A stretch of DNA of 64,000 bases. Origin: Allolobophora icterica (lineage: Eukaryota > Annelida > Clitellata > Crassiclitellata > Lumbricidae). The notes under the pieces were generated by a model. That model did not search any database. It worked only from the letters and a program-made list of their open reading frames with translations, and was not told the DNA's origin. Positions 46,337-57,964 of the stretch are shown piece after piece. Position 1 is the stretch's first letter; each line of letters begins with the position of its first letter. Location: positions 22,486,668 through 22,550,667 of the forward strand of contig OY744617.1 in assembly GCA_963556255.1 (NCBI GenBank), given 5' to 3'. A program made the position numbers and the translations under genes.

Positions 46337-46805
46337 CCTATAGCTGTTATGGGAACTTTGGGTCACTATATTCAAGAAGGAAGAAATTTTGCTAAGGATA
46401 TAATTATAAGGATGCGAAATGTAGGCCTACGAAGTTTATAAGTGCTATAGCTATGCCGACATGGGAACTTTTGCACTGAGGTGTTGTTCTGCTTGCATGT
46501 ACATAGGCCTATATGTGATGCTGCATACGGGTGATTTAATTAATTGTAGCATCACATATACTTTAGCCTTATTGGAGAATTTGAAAGAACACTGAGGATC
46601 ATATGCATTCCCTGAATATTACAACAGAGCTATAGCTTATACTAGAAACTATTTGGTACTTTTATATTGTAGGCCTAAAACTTATAAAGCGCCTCTACTC
46701 AGTGCGCACCAAACAGTTAGCCTAGAGGAGCTCCCAGTGCGAAGACCTCGGGAATAATCGTAATCGTAAACTCCAAACTTCTAAAGCGGCACTGGAAGGC
46801 CAAGA
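46337..46805. other. Repeat-rich spacer left of the P-like element
   Basis: No gene. Contains TAGGCCTA palindromes, a LINE-tail-like CTTATAAAGCGCCTCTACTC at 46681-46700 and, at about 46745-46817, the left half of an R2 repeat that is split by the P-like element. Confidence 0.5.
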
Positions 46806-47094
46806 GCAGGGCACAAGCATCGATATCTATATTTAGACCTGGATTGCGCTTAGCCTATTCGTTCTGCACGAATCGGCGCGGTCGGCGAACAGGCCTTTCC
46901 GCCATCTTCCTACTCTTATTCTATTAGCTGTGCGTTTCATACCTGTAATAAAGTTTCGACTAAGACCTTCAAGTAAAGAGCATTTCCACATTCAATGCAA
47001 GCTAACCAACCGTTAATTGATGTTCAGTCGTCTTACTACGACTAGTACAAATTAGTATGACATTGTGTTGTTTAGCAACAATTCTTTAGTAAAG

Positions 47095-47705
47095 GACCAA
47101 GGGGCGTCCATATAGTACGTAGGCTACGCACAGCATAACGCATAGAGGTAGAGGGGTCAGGTATGCAAGCGTGGGGTCAGCGGAAAATGTACGTACGCAT
47201 TATGCGGGGTTATGTCCATATATTACGTACGCATGGAGGGAGAGGGGGGGGGTAACCGAAATGCATGTGTTGCGTACGCTTGCGAATGGGGGGGAGGGTT
47301 GGGGTCTACTGATAATGTACGTACGCATAGGAAACGGGGCCTTCGAGTTGATTGGCCTTCAAATGAGCTAGAGTTCAGTCTTTCCAGCTATCCGGTACTA
47401 CCAGAGGAAGTAGGATTGTGGGAGAGGTGTCATTTGTATGCCACCTTACCTCTGAACGCTATTACTAAACTATCACACAACTCAGCAGTGAGTCCATGGA
47501 TTACTCATCCTTCAATCAGGCCTAAAGTGCAGACAGTCGCTGCAGCCTGGACCTGTGGTACTGACACATTCTGCAGCTGTCTTGGTGGGGGGGGGTGCGT
47601 CAACCGTACGTACCCAGGTGGGGGTGGTAGAAAAAAGTACGTGTGCGAACAGGGAGAGTCCAATTTTCCTGAATTTTTGCGTACGTAATATATGGAATGA
47701 TTTAA
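47095..47705. repeat. CGTACG-rich dispersed repeat inside the P-like element
   Basis: GGGCGTCCATATAGTACGTA at 47102 and GTCCATATATTACGTACGCA at 47213 match the inverse of the right-hand end TGCGTACGTAATATATGGA (47679-47697). G-rich runs follow each end. This looks like a nested non-autonomous element with a partly duplicated left end. A related copy is at 11540-11695. Confidence 0.7.
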
Positions 47706-47918
47706 AATAATGCCTCGTTTGCTTCGGGATATCTCTTAAAGGCACATAATCCACCTCCCTCCGAAGGGTCTGACTTCACCCTCCCCACAGATGGCGCCAC
47801 TGGAGAAAAGTCTTCCTCCCTGCCCTACGACATAGACCAGGCCGAACACTTCGTATCCTTCCAGACCGTCAGCACCACCTCAGACGACGACCTACACCTC
47901 CTCATTCCCGCGCAATGA
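47706..47918 (+). pseudogene. Unrecognised 70-codon open frame without ATG
   Basis: Open between stops, with GC-richer codons than its neighbours. It encodes HNPPPSEGSDF, SSLPYDIDQAEHFVSFQTV and SDDDLHLLIPAQ before TGA. It may be the C-terminus of some retroelement polyprotein, but no motif is diagnostic. It runs opposite to the THAP relic. Confidence 0.3.
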
Positions 47919-48248
47919 TGACTGGTATGACCACCACCACCTACCATTACATCACATCACGGCAGTGACAAGTCATTTGGCAACTTTGGACTCCTATATC
48001 AGACGCTCCAGCTACACGCATCCTAACTACTCTACAGCCCATCATAGTCGAGATCACCGTCAGAGCCAAGGACACTTTGTCATTCCCCTTTCAGACCTTA
48101 CTTACCTCCTGCAACAACCTCTCTCCTGCCTCCTGGACCTTTTGCAAGACAGACACCCAGTTCTCTAGCCCATGAAGCTACATATAAAATATACACAATA
48201 ATTTCTGTTTTGATGTATATTTACTAAACTCATGGGCGTAACTTTGGT

Positions 48249-50187
48249 CTAAAAAGTGGGGGTACCATTTACCCCTTGGTACCATTGACGAAGAGTTGCT
48301 GGATGAGGGAGTGCAAGGTGAAATGTACGGCGCACATAATTGTATGCCTTCAGAGAGTAGAAGGCTAGTGTCAATGCAAAAGATCTAAGACCATCGGGAT
48401 AGGATGAACGTGTTGGTCTAGCAGACTTTTGATTCATGATCCGTTTCATTAGTAGCTGAGATACTCCAGTGAAAGTGCTTTCAAGTAATTTCTCACAACC
48501 AGAAGAGATCATGTCATTCTTCCTCAATTCTGACACAATTTCTGACAGCGACTTGACTCTGCGCCTGAGACGTTGAACTTTGGCATTGCTGCACTTTAAG
48601 CGCTTCTGTACTGCAACAGCACGATCAACAACAACATCCGTTTTCCTTTTCAGAGATCTTGGACTATCTTTTATCGAATAGGAGTGATCCTTCTCAGGCA
48701 GTACAACTGTAGGCGATGTTAACGGTGCACACGGTTCTGACATCTGTGTATTCATGGCAGCCTCAACTTGCTGCAATCGCTCTTTCGGGGGTTTCCGAGA
48801 CTTCACAACCTAACACAGCAACAAGCAACATAAAATAAAGAATACAGCTGATAATGGAAAACATACATGTGGTTGATAGGCTGTTCAGAGGTAGCCCTAA
48901 CCCAGAACATACTATTGTGCTATGTATTATTGTATCCTTGCGTTTTTCTCTGGATGGTTACAAAAAAAATGAAATGAATGTGCTTGTGCTTTTGACACAT
49001 CTCTGTAAACACGTCAGGTGCCAGGTATGGGCTGGGACTGAATTTATGCACTATATAAATCCAATGTTCCTTGTAAAAGTACATATTTGACATATTTGAC
49101 TGGCTCTGGACTTGGATCAAGGGATGTCTAAGTGGTGTCCTGTGCTTTGCTGACTTATACAAACTACTATCATGGTCTAAAACGATGTTACCATGTTTAT
49201 AATTGTCTATATTTCATAATAGCAGCATAAATCAACAACAGCTTTACAAAACAATAAATATATTAATTAACGGTGTGCACAATTCTGACATCTGTCTATT
49301 CATGGTGGCCTCAACTTGCTGCAGTCACTTTTTAATTAATTAATTAAATTATCCTCAGTTCACCAGTTTAAATAAATAATAGCTGACAGATGGGTATGAA
49401 GTAAAAAGTTGTTGCAGGAAAAATCAGTATGGAAAGAAACCTTAAGAAGGTGATCAGATAAGGTAAAGATGGTTGGCACAGATCCAGGATGAAGTCTGAC
49501 TGTCTGTCCAGTTCGATCAAAGCAGCTTGGCTGAAAGTGATCAGAGCAAACGACCGATTTCTTTGATGGTGCAAAACTTTCTCGATGCATATTGTTCACC
49601 CACTGTTTCAGCAGTTCCGGCTGGGAATGTGGAAATCTGTTGATATATTCAGCATATTCACAAATTTCAATTAGTAAATATGCGTTAGTACAAATTTCAA
49701 ATATTTATTATACATCTATTTAAGAATTTTGGGTGAGGAATTGTGATTAAGATGCGAAACTGGCAACTTTAAAGGTGCATGATGCAATGGTTTGGGATGA
49801 TGTTTGGGACGTGTAAGTGGAGGTCTTCCCGAATCCCCGATTCCCGAAAGTGGTGGATAAGCAAAATTGTTTGAATTCCTGAAAACAATTGTCTGCCATT
49901 TGTTCGAATACTGAAAACTACTATGGATTAGCCGGCCAATATCCTGAATAGGGTAAAAATAGCTTTCCGGCGAAGTTCTGTTTCGGGAATTAGCCGCGAA
50001 CCCGTGTAAGCAATATGGGTATTTCGCGTGATTGAAGTCCGTATTAACTTGAATTTATTTACATTTTCATCAGAACTCCGCTCACTCAGTACTAAAATAA
50101 TCAGTAAATAGGCATACTCACACATGAAACGACTGTGGTGCTCCTTTAAACTGCTGATTAGAAGTTTATAGCCGCGCAACAAGGCAT
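48249..50187 (-). pseudogene. THAP-domain P-element-type transposase relic (5' half)
   Basis: Splice-consistent exons 50122-50187, 49441-49636 and 48249-48809. Exon 1 starts MPCCAAIN and later reads SNQQFKGAPQSFH, but the two parts are in different frames. A THAP zinc finger (C-x4-C) expects Cys after AAIN; two bases of that codon are missing, which both removes the zinc ligand and shifts the frame. Exon 2 holds the rest of the THAP domain: FPHSQPELLKQWV, SVVCSDHFQPSCFDRTG, and a variant of the AVPTIF end (GSVPTIF). Exon 3 has a basic/coiled segment and FYSLKAYNYVRRTFHLALPH then PATLRQWYQGVNG, typical of THAP9 and P-element transposases. Homology stops at about 48262, where sequence starting CATGGGCGTAAC (a hAT-like end) abuts. 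The RNase-H-like catalytic core is absent. Confidence 0.85.
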
Positions 50188-50299
50188 CTTCAGTCAACAT
50201 TCGACAACACTCAGAGGAGCAAGATGGCAGGTCGCTGACCTCATTTCTCAGCCCCCTTAGCTCAATCCAGGTCTAAATATAGATATCGATGGGCACAAG

Positions 50300-51485
50300 C
50301 CTATTCACGAGCACTACGTCAGATCAGAGGGGGTTTTCCAGAGAGTAGTCCAAAAGAGGTCCGAGTGCGGTTTCCAGAAGATCAAATCAAATCAAATAAA
50401 ACACAAGTTTTTAAGACAAGGAAAAGCTGTGGCAGGACCACCAGGTAGTAGTGCTTACACTTGTAAAGCAACGCTTGTGCGAATGCAGTTGTTAGAATTA
50501 CGTACGATTACGTTAGAATTTTTATGTTTTGGTCACATTGTAGTGTCAACTGGGGCGATAACTCCACATTTCCCATAACGCATTGCTCTACACGTTGCCA
50601 ATCACTGGCGTTTAAGCTTTTGACGTATCGCAGATTTGTAGACATTCGTGATTAATTTTTGCTGCAAATGATTAAAAGATTACCTTAATAAGTAAATAAT
50701 GTTCCTTTTGTGATCAGTTCTTTACTTTTAGCCTGTTTATTTCGTTTAAAGTGCAATATTTCGCTGTTATAGTAAACGGCTTCTAGCTATGCGGCAGATG
50801 ACACGTATATTAATAGTAGTAGTCGCCTGTAATATCCTCTTAATACCGTAGTTTATGATTGCCAGTTCAGTTTAAGATGATGTAATTTATCTTTTAGCCT
50901 CCAAATTTGTTGCGCGATTATCCATGTTTGAGCGTCCCAAATTCACTGCATCCTTAAAGGACAGGTAGTCTGCGGGTGTCATCCCGATTCACCGACAACG
51001 TTGAAAATACACAACAGCCCGATTTTGTAGAAAGAGGTCGAAATCCCGAAAACTATTCAAATATTACCCAAAACCAATAGTTGTCGAACGTATACGATCT
51101 CGGTGTTTTACACCATGTAATAGCATCCCGTCGTGTCTACATTGACTTTCAAGAAAAATTCCATATTCCTCCACACAAACGTTATCTTCTTAATTTTCGG
51201 GAATTCGGGTTGCCCTTAGGAAATCGATTTCGGGCATCCAGACGAAATTCGATTCGGGGATTTGCTATGCACTCGGGACTTGGGTATACTTGAAAACCCG
51301 AAAACCTATTCCCAGAAAAACACTCCCGAAAAACAGTTCTCTGAAATGATGAAAATGCATATAAATCCACTTCCTGAAAACAACTTGCCAGCTTTTGAAA
51401 TCTGGAAAATTAATGTGGACTAATCGATAAGTATTCTGAAATCCAGTAAAATTGGATTTGCACAAATAATTTTGCTTTCACTGAG
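50300..51485. other. CENP-O/EBAG9 spacer with scattered CCCGAA motifs
   Basis: No gene. From about 50940 to 51440 CCCGAA and TTCGGG recur many times in both orientations, as also at 49800-50000. Confidence 0.45.
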
Positions 51486-51841
51486 CAGGGACGTCATTTG
51501 GGGGGGGCAAGGAGAGGCATTTGCCCCCCTGATTTTTGAGAAAAAAATGAAAAAGCTGGAACAAGAAAAGGAGGAAGAAGAAGGGGTAAAAAAGAAAAAA
51601 TTATACTCAAATTCATGGAATTATTATATACTATTAACAGAACTAGAGTCTGAAAAGGCTTTTTTCACAAGACCACACACCTCTTTGACAGTGGGGGAGG
51701 GGCACATTATGGAGTTTTCCCCTGAAAATTTAGAAAACACCCAAAAACTGTGAAATTTCTTTGCACAGAGCGCGAAAAATTTTTTTTACCTCTTTTTTGA
51801 CGTCCCTTGCCCCCCTGAAAAAAGCTGAAATGACGTCCCTG
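51486..51841. mobile_element. hAT-like non-autonomous element (356 bp)
   Basis: Perfect inverted ends CAGGGACGTCATTT and AAATGACGTCCCTG. The flanks TCACTGAG and TCACTTAG match 7 of 8. A purine-rich interior gives spurious reading frames. Confidence 0.9.
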
Positions 51842-52059
51842 TCACTTAGAAACTAAATTTGTATGACTTTAAAGTAGATTGCTGCTTAGCCCAGGCCATG
51901 TTGTAGCTGGATGTTTGTGAACCAACTTCAATTTTGTTATTTACAAGTTACAACACAGTTTTTTGTGCTGAGTGGCTGCATTGTGCTCATTTACTGTTTA
52001 GGATGAGCAGTATTTCTTGGCTGTCTTTGAACTTGGTGGCTGTGATATTGAACATTAAC

Positions 52060-52160
52060 ATAACTACACTGCTTATGAATAAGTTGGTGCCCTGTGCTAA
52101 GTTTTGTTAGTAGCGCTTTAGAAGAAATTATAAAGTTTACGATTTATGATTTCAGTAGAC
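52060..52160. repeat. Dispersed repeat R2, another copy
   Basis: TTATGAATAAGTTGGTGCCC, GTAGCGCTTTAGAAG and AAAGTTTACGATTTATGATT match the copy at 7225-7325. It ends about 80 bp before the acceptor of the EBAG9 start exon. Confidence 0.65.
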
Positions 52161-52285
52161 TGAATTAACTCCTTGCTATTGTTAAAAATTCTGCACACTT
52201 AGTTTTAAATTCTGGTAATGATTTTTTGGTTTGTAACAGAACTTTCTTTGCTGAGTTGCTGCATCTTGCAAATTTACGTTTGAGG

Positions 52286-55200
52286 ATGAGTGTGGTAACG
52301 ATATTCGTTGGCTTTCTTATGAAACTTGTGGCTGCATTCAAGCGCTTGCTATGTTTCCTACACATTAAAAGACACCGGAAGAACTCTGGATCCATTCTTC
52401 CACTTCATACAGACACGAAAACTGTGGGAGTTGGAGAAATCCAGACGTCATTACCAACCAATGATGTAGGTTCACAGTTGTTACTTTTCTATTAATGCAG
52501 CAGTGTCTAGCAGTATGGACTCAACTATAATTCAACTAGGATATTTTAGTGTTGCTTGCTTTTCTCAGACACAGAGAGAAGCTGGTCTTAACCCTTTAAC
52601 AACGAGAGGGATTAGTTTTCCATACATTTTAGTATACGCTCGTTGTTAAAGTGTTAACAGGAAAACTAAGAGGTTCAGACTATGTTCCATTATTGGTTCT
52701 GTCAACGTAGTTAACTATTTACACAAGAGGCACCAAAGACTAATTCAGGATTATGAGCATTTTAAAGCATGTGTTGAGCCTAAAGAGTTCTATTCTCTAT
52801 CTGGTAAAGAAGTTACCCAAACTGGCTAAGAGTTCTGTTGAGCGGAAGTTTCATGACATGACACCAACAGCACATGGTAGTCAGTTTACTGCACGGTGGA
52901 AAGACCTACGGTCTGGCTTTCTTCCCAACTTCCACAATGCAGTAAAAAAGTTTCTGCCATGGTCAACTCATCATTCTAAAATAGGCTACCGGTGCCTTTA
53001 TCGTAATTGCCTCCTCCATCAGTAGTTGGAATCCATTCTGTTCAGTTGTGGTTTTGTGCTGTCAGAAAGGGTATATGTCTCGAAGAAGCTTCTAAAGCCA
53101 AATGAGAGGTGCCATAGCATTGTGACACCTTTTCCTAACCTCTGCAAGTCATATCGTGTATGATATTTATGCTTGCTTGTAACAAATTTTCATTTTGGCA
53201 GGCATTTGCAGCTAATGTTTTGCTGACAATTATGTAAAACGCTGACTAGGGAACTGGTAGGTCAGAGGTTAACCACTAGACTGTGTACAAGTTTTCTTTT
53301 GTTGACGTTGTACAGATTGAGTTGGAGTCTTGGGACTCGTGGGGCAGGGATGATCGAGGTGACTTCTCTCAAATGAAGTCAGGGCAGAACAATTCTCTTG
53401 GAGGAGGAGGAAATCGGTTTCCCAACAAGATGATTCCCGATCCAGAACCTGAACTGGAGAAGGACTACTTCCAGGAACTCCAGCTAGAACCATCCATATC
53501 TCGAACTAAGAAGGTTGGTTGTGGTCAGGTGGTAAAAGTCTTCATTTACCTCTCCATGTCGATGTTTAACTTTTATTGTGTTTAATTGTTAGCTTGTTGC
53601 TGAGCGATGTAGATAATCTATGCGCAGATCTGTGTTGGATAGTTTTTGTCAAGCAATGCATCCAGGGTTTGAAACCCCGTGAAGTTGTTAAGAGCATGTT
53701 GATACAGAACATTCCCTAACGTACAGTTAATGAAAAACCTCTGCCCTGTTGTCTTTTTCTTTATTCCTTCGCATGGGACATGCTGGTCTATTCAGTTAGC
53801 GATCTGGATTTGCAGGTTAAAGCATTTATCTGCAAAGTAATCTGGTACTGGTGTAAACTGGGAAGTAAACTGGAAGTATTTCGACATACTGGCCCCACGT
53901 CCAAGGAGTTGGGAATCAAGGGCCTAAGAAAAGTAAATGAACACTTCCGCTATGTCCCACTTTACTGTTACTAATTATATCACACTCCAGTAAGCAATTC
54001 AAGTGACATAATGCTCTTGCGTAACTTCTATTATACATTTTCTTCACCACCACTGCGGCTTAGTTACTACTCTCTGCTGCTGTATTCATACCTTCTGCAT
54101 CTTCTCAGGTCCTTCTGTTCATCAACCTTATGCTCTTGTCCATCTCTGTGTGTGTGTTCATGTCTGCCTGTCTCTGACTATTTTATATCTCTGTATGTAT
54201 CTGTCAGTATCGGATCCAGAAGGTGAGAAATATGGGCCAGGCAAGCAAGGCCATATTTTCGTTGAGTTTGCCTTGCACTTTCACTGATTCTACCTTGCTC
54301 AGCACTTAGCAAGTCGAAAAATGTTGTCTTCTTTAACGACCGATTGTATTGTGTCGGGGTTTGAATTACTTCTTATTTCCAAGATTTTGATTACCTCTGT
54401 AGTTTCTCTAGATTTTTCATGGCTTGTTAGTTTCCTTGAATTTTTCATGACGTTATATGCTTTCCCTGGCTTTTTCAAGATGTGCTTGTTCAGTGCTTTT
54501 GGGAGATACTTCAAAAGTTCTGTATTCAGTGTATATTGGTGCATATATGCAATGCATATGGTATGTAGACGCAATATTATTTTTGGGCTTTCTGTTTGTT
54601 AGCTTTTGATTCGAAAGAAAGACGAACAGCAGCACAACAATTTTGCCAGTGGATTATCCACTCGATTGGCAATGTCTTCAGAAATACCGATCGTAGTAAG
54701 AACGTTTCTATTAGTAACTTTATGTGGCAGCGGTGATGCAGACTATAATAAAAGTTACATTTAAATTTTTTAGTGATTCCTGAAGGCTCTGTATAGTGGC
54801 CCTTAACCACTGGTTATGAATTTAGTGAGCTAGATAATAGGTTCATGAGTCCAGAAAACAAAATGCTGTAAGACATTGAAAATTGTTTACTTTTAAATTT
54901 ATATGGCATTGAACAATGAACATGGTACTAGTATGTAAGTTTGGAACATGGAAAACTTGGGGGTGAACTGTAATAGCCCTTTAACTTTTAAGCATAGTGG
55001 GAATTCTTCATCTATCTGTGGAGACTTCTTATCGGTGAGCAGACTGAGTCTTGGTTGTTTGTGGTGTATTGTGAATATATTGGAGTGTAAATGAACTTGG
55101 AGCCCTCGAAAGTGTTATATTTTTCGACTAGTGATCTCACATTTTGCAGTCTAAGGGCTTAACTATTAGCTAATTTTTTCAGGGCACAATAGTAGCCCCT

Positions 55201-55650
55201 CAGTTTTTCCTCAATGGGAAAACCAGTTTGCCCTGGGTCATTGAACAAAAGAGATATGTGGCCAGTCAGAGCCGAGACAGAGCCTTCAGCTTGTTGAACA
55301 GAGTTACTTTTTTCTTTTACTTTGATCAAATTATTACAGTATGAGGTTTCTTGTTAGAAAGTAACTCGTCCTTTGTTGTTTTATATTACATGAAATACAA
55401 AAGCCAGTTAAATTAGTAACTGGGAATGTTTTTGTAGGGCAGCGAGCTGGGAGTACTGGAAGATCAGGAGAATGGCTGGGGAGCTGAAGCCATAGAAGAT
55501 CTGACAAATGAAGCGAACTCTGCCATTCGAGACAAACGTCGCGTGGAGAGGGAAAAGAAATTAGCAGAGCATCAGCAGAAGAAACTTCAGAAGGAAACGG
55601 CGAGAGCCGGAAAGAAGGACAGAGTAGTTGCCGCTGCTAAGATGTCATGA
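52286..55650 (+). CDS. EBAG9: EBAG9 (RCAS1), 4 coding exons, 227 aa
   Basis: Exons 52286-52465, 53316-53513, 54603-54695 and 55438-55650 are all phase 0 and sum to 684 nt. An acceptor (TTTGTAACAG/AACTTT, 52239) precedes the ATG, so an untranslated exon lies upstream. EBAG9 is a Golgi-associated membrane protein that restrains regulated secretion in vertebrates. Visible here: an N-terminal hydrophobic segment (SVVTIFVGFLMKLVAAF, residues 2-18) followed by a basic patch (KRHRK); the conserved ESWDSWGRDD block; EKDYFQELQLEPSISRTKK; LLIRKKDE and GLSTRLAMSSEIPIV; and a C-terminal coiled coil (KRRVEREKKLAEHQQKKLQK). Length is close to the vertebrate protein (213 aa). Function in this animal is inferred from the family. 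Confidence 0.92.
52589..52658 (+). repeat. ~70-bp hairpin repeat, copy 3 (EBAG9 intron 1)
   Basis: Arms TTAACCCTTTAACAACGAG and CTCGTTGTTAAAGTGTTAA; loop with GGATTAGTTTTCC and TTTTAGTATAC. Confidence 0.85.
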
Positions 55651-56540
55651 TTGTCAGTACTTTAGCGACTCAAAGCAGAAGTTAAGATGCATTCAGCAGC
55701 AAACTGATAACAGCAGATTTATTTTATAGAGGACGTGTAGTGTTATTTGCTGGGGTGGGGGAATAGTAAGCAACACTTTGTCACAGTGGCTAGGATCTGT
55801 GTTGAACATTTGATACTTTTTAAAAATACATTTAGCTGTCCAAGGGGTTAAACATTAGGTAAATTGAAAACAGAAGTCAAACGAGAAACTGCTGTTATTG
55901 GATGCTTCTTAACCTGGTAAATATAAACAATGGGAAGATAGGCAGATGTGAAGTTTGAATCCAGGTTCATGAATCCAGAAAACAAAACCACTTGTCGCAA
56001 CCGCGTAAATGTGAAGTGACTGGAACAAACGTGACAGCTGTGAGATCAAATTCAGTTGTGTGTGATATGTTTATAGAGTGCTAGTCGGCTGTTTAGCTGG
56101 TTCTTTGTGAACAGCTGTTTGGCTGGTTCTGTGTGAACAGCTATTTACTGGTTCTTTGTGAACAGCTGTTTGGCTGGTACTGTGTGAACAGTCGTTTGGC
56201 TGGTTTGGTGCCACATGAGTCGGAATTTTGGTGTCAGTGCACATGTTGCTGTAGAGTATCTAGGTTGACAGAGCTAATGTTTTTTTTATCTGATCTATTT
56301 GGCTTATGCTGTAAGCTATGGCATGATATGAATGGATCTTGGAATGGCATCTTTGGGCCGACGTAGAGATAGCTTGTGCCTTGGTAGTATCAGTTACATG
56401 GATGTGGGGTAAATATGCAGTCACTGGCATAAACTTACCGGTAACTCATTTACTTGCTTTGGGACTCCATTGGACTTCCCAGCCTTCTGCAACTTCTGAG
56501 TAACAGTTAATGGATTACGTGGACCGTTTCAACAAATCAC
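55651..56540. other. Region 3' of EBAG9
   Basis: Likely the EBAG9 3' UTR at first. At about 56075-56215 a ~30-bp unit, GAACAGCTGTTTGGCTGGTT plus CTGTGT, is repeated about four times with variation (overlapping decoy frames). Nothing else recognised. Confidence 0.5.
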
Positions 56541-56544
56541 GTAC

Positions 56545-56829
56545 TTATTCATTCAGAGCTTGTGTATACCAAAGGCATTCCCATCCCAACGCCAGCAAAG
56601 AGAACGGTTTCATGTGTTGCTGAAAGGTGTATGTAGCTTTCCTAGCCCAGAGGACATGTAGCTCGAGACGGAGGCCATTCCAGGTAGATGACCCGGCTAA
56701 TGAAAACGCTGTGCATTGTTGAGTGCATGCAGGAGGAACGTGTTCCTCTCGGGCGATAGAGTGAAGACTTCTACAGCCAGCCAAACCTGAAACAGGGCAA
56801 CAAAACCGACACAAGTAGTCTGGCACCAT
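56545..56829 (-). mobile_element. LINE 3' fragment (reverse transcriptase C-terminus)
   Basis: The - strand frame ends AFSLAGSSTWNGLRLELHVL, FQQHMKPFSLLALGW and a stop. The SxxGSxxWNxLxLELR pattern is that of the LINE at 36581-37712 but more diverged. It abuts the family A SINE at 56830. Confidence 0.7.
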
Positions 56830-57108
56830 AAGAAGAAGACCAGTCCCTTAAGCTAGTTCTGAGGCAGCCATGGGTATGAAGTGTTAGCGACTTCATTTTC
56901 TTAGCCTTGGCATATGAGAGCAGGTGGCCAGTCCTCTTCCGTCTCATCTTCCCACCGACAGTGTACAGTCAGTTTACTCATTTTTAGCTGAGTTGGCTTG
57001 GGGCTCAGGTGGAGCAGAAATCAAATTTCTGCCCTGGCAGGGATTTGAACTCCTGGCCTCTCGATTGACAGTCCAGCACACTGACCGCTATGCTATCGAG
57101 GGCCCCAG
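56830..57108 (-). repeat. tRNA-derived SINE family A, copy 2 (full length)
   Basis: On the - strand the head (57025-57108) has an A box TAGCATAGCGGTCAGTGTG and a B box GAGTTCAAATCCC. The body carries GAAGTGTTAGCGACTTCATT (+ strand) and ends in a short GAAGAAGA tail. Confidence 0.88.
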
Positions 57109-57955
57109 GCTAGCACCAGACCATATCAAAATCTAAAATGTGCTGTGAAACCAGCAGCCAATTAAGTGAATCGCACATATACCTGTAATGTGATACAGGT
57201 GAAATTTGGTAATACCACCAATAAACGAAACCGCTGCAGTCATTGAGTATCCTGGTGAAAATTTTTATGCTGTTTAAACCGTGGCATGCTGGAACCTAAA
57301 TTGTTGAAAAAGGCTTGAATCTAGTTGTCTTACAGAAGTTTATGACTATGGGCCTATGCACTTCTCTATGGTAGGGCTGAGGTCAGGTTTATGTGTGCTG
57401 CGGTGTGATATTTGCAGCTTTCGGTAAATGGGTTTAGTCCCCTGTGAATGTATGAAGTGATAGGTCTAGGACTACGTTGGTGGAGGAAAAGATTTGTTGG
57501 CTCACAAAACTTATCCATTTCCATTTGCCCAAGTTCTTTTGCTGCAGAATGTGGAGTCTTCTTTCAAGTGGAGCTGACGTTTTCAGCACTTTCTACGTTA
57601 AGTGTTAATGTTTTCCAGAGCAATTTTTGTTTGCCCTTTAAGTGAAGCAAGTTGTTAAATATCACTCGTGCTTTTTATACTGGTAGTACATTGAATAATT
57701 CTGGTACCGGGTTGAACGTGAACATTTCCAGTTGTGTTTCTGGTAAACTGTGAATTGTTGTCATGTCGAAATTATTGCTGAACTCTTCTTCATGCTTGTA
57801 TTTCAGTTTATGACGTAGAATGACTGTTTTTGAAACATATATCATCAAATAAAGGAACTCGATTTAGTTCTTAAGGTGGAAATTTCTTTCTGTTTTACAG
57901 CAGTGTCAAATTTTTTAGGTAGGCCTACTGGTAAATTTATTTTGAACAAAATTGT
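57109..57955. other. Intergenic DNA, no supported gene
   Basis: No recognisable exon. AATAAA at about 57849 is a possible + strand poly(A) signal, but no gene clearly uses it. Confidence 0.4.
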
Positions 57956-57964
57956 ATGGGATAT

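Larger units (their letters stand above)
46818..50291 (-). mobile_element. P-like transposon (3474 bp) carrying a broken THAP transposase
   Basis: The ends are inverted repeats: 29 bp identical (46818-46846 against the inverse of 50263-50291, starting CATCGATATC), then one mismatch and more matches. A perfect 8-bp duplication GGCACAAG flanks it (46810-46817 and 50292-50299). 8-bp duplications and ends starting CAT fit P elements, as does the internal THAP-type gene. Removing the element rejoins the two halves of an R2 repeat, which confirms the borders. The left third holds a CGTACG-rich repeat and unrelated sequence, and the catalytic part of the transposase is missing, so it cannot move by itself. 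Confidence 0.9.

Noticed and set aside
48231..48262. Complete hAT element starting CATGGGCGTAAC
   Set aside because: Only one end is seen; no matching inverted end or 8-bp duplication was found to the right.
52753..53025. 90-codon + strand frame in an EBAG9 intron
   Set aside because: The peptide contains a DMTPT string like part of EBAG9 but lies out of order, lacks splice signals in phase and is otherwise unrelated.
53780..53974. 64-codon + strand frame between EBAG9 exons 2 and 3
   Set aside because: Not needed for a complete phase-0 EBAG9 and shows no similarity to the family.
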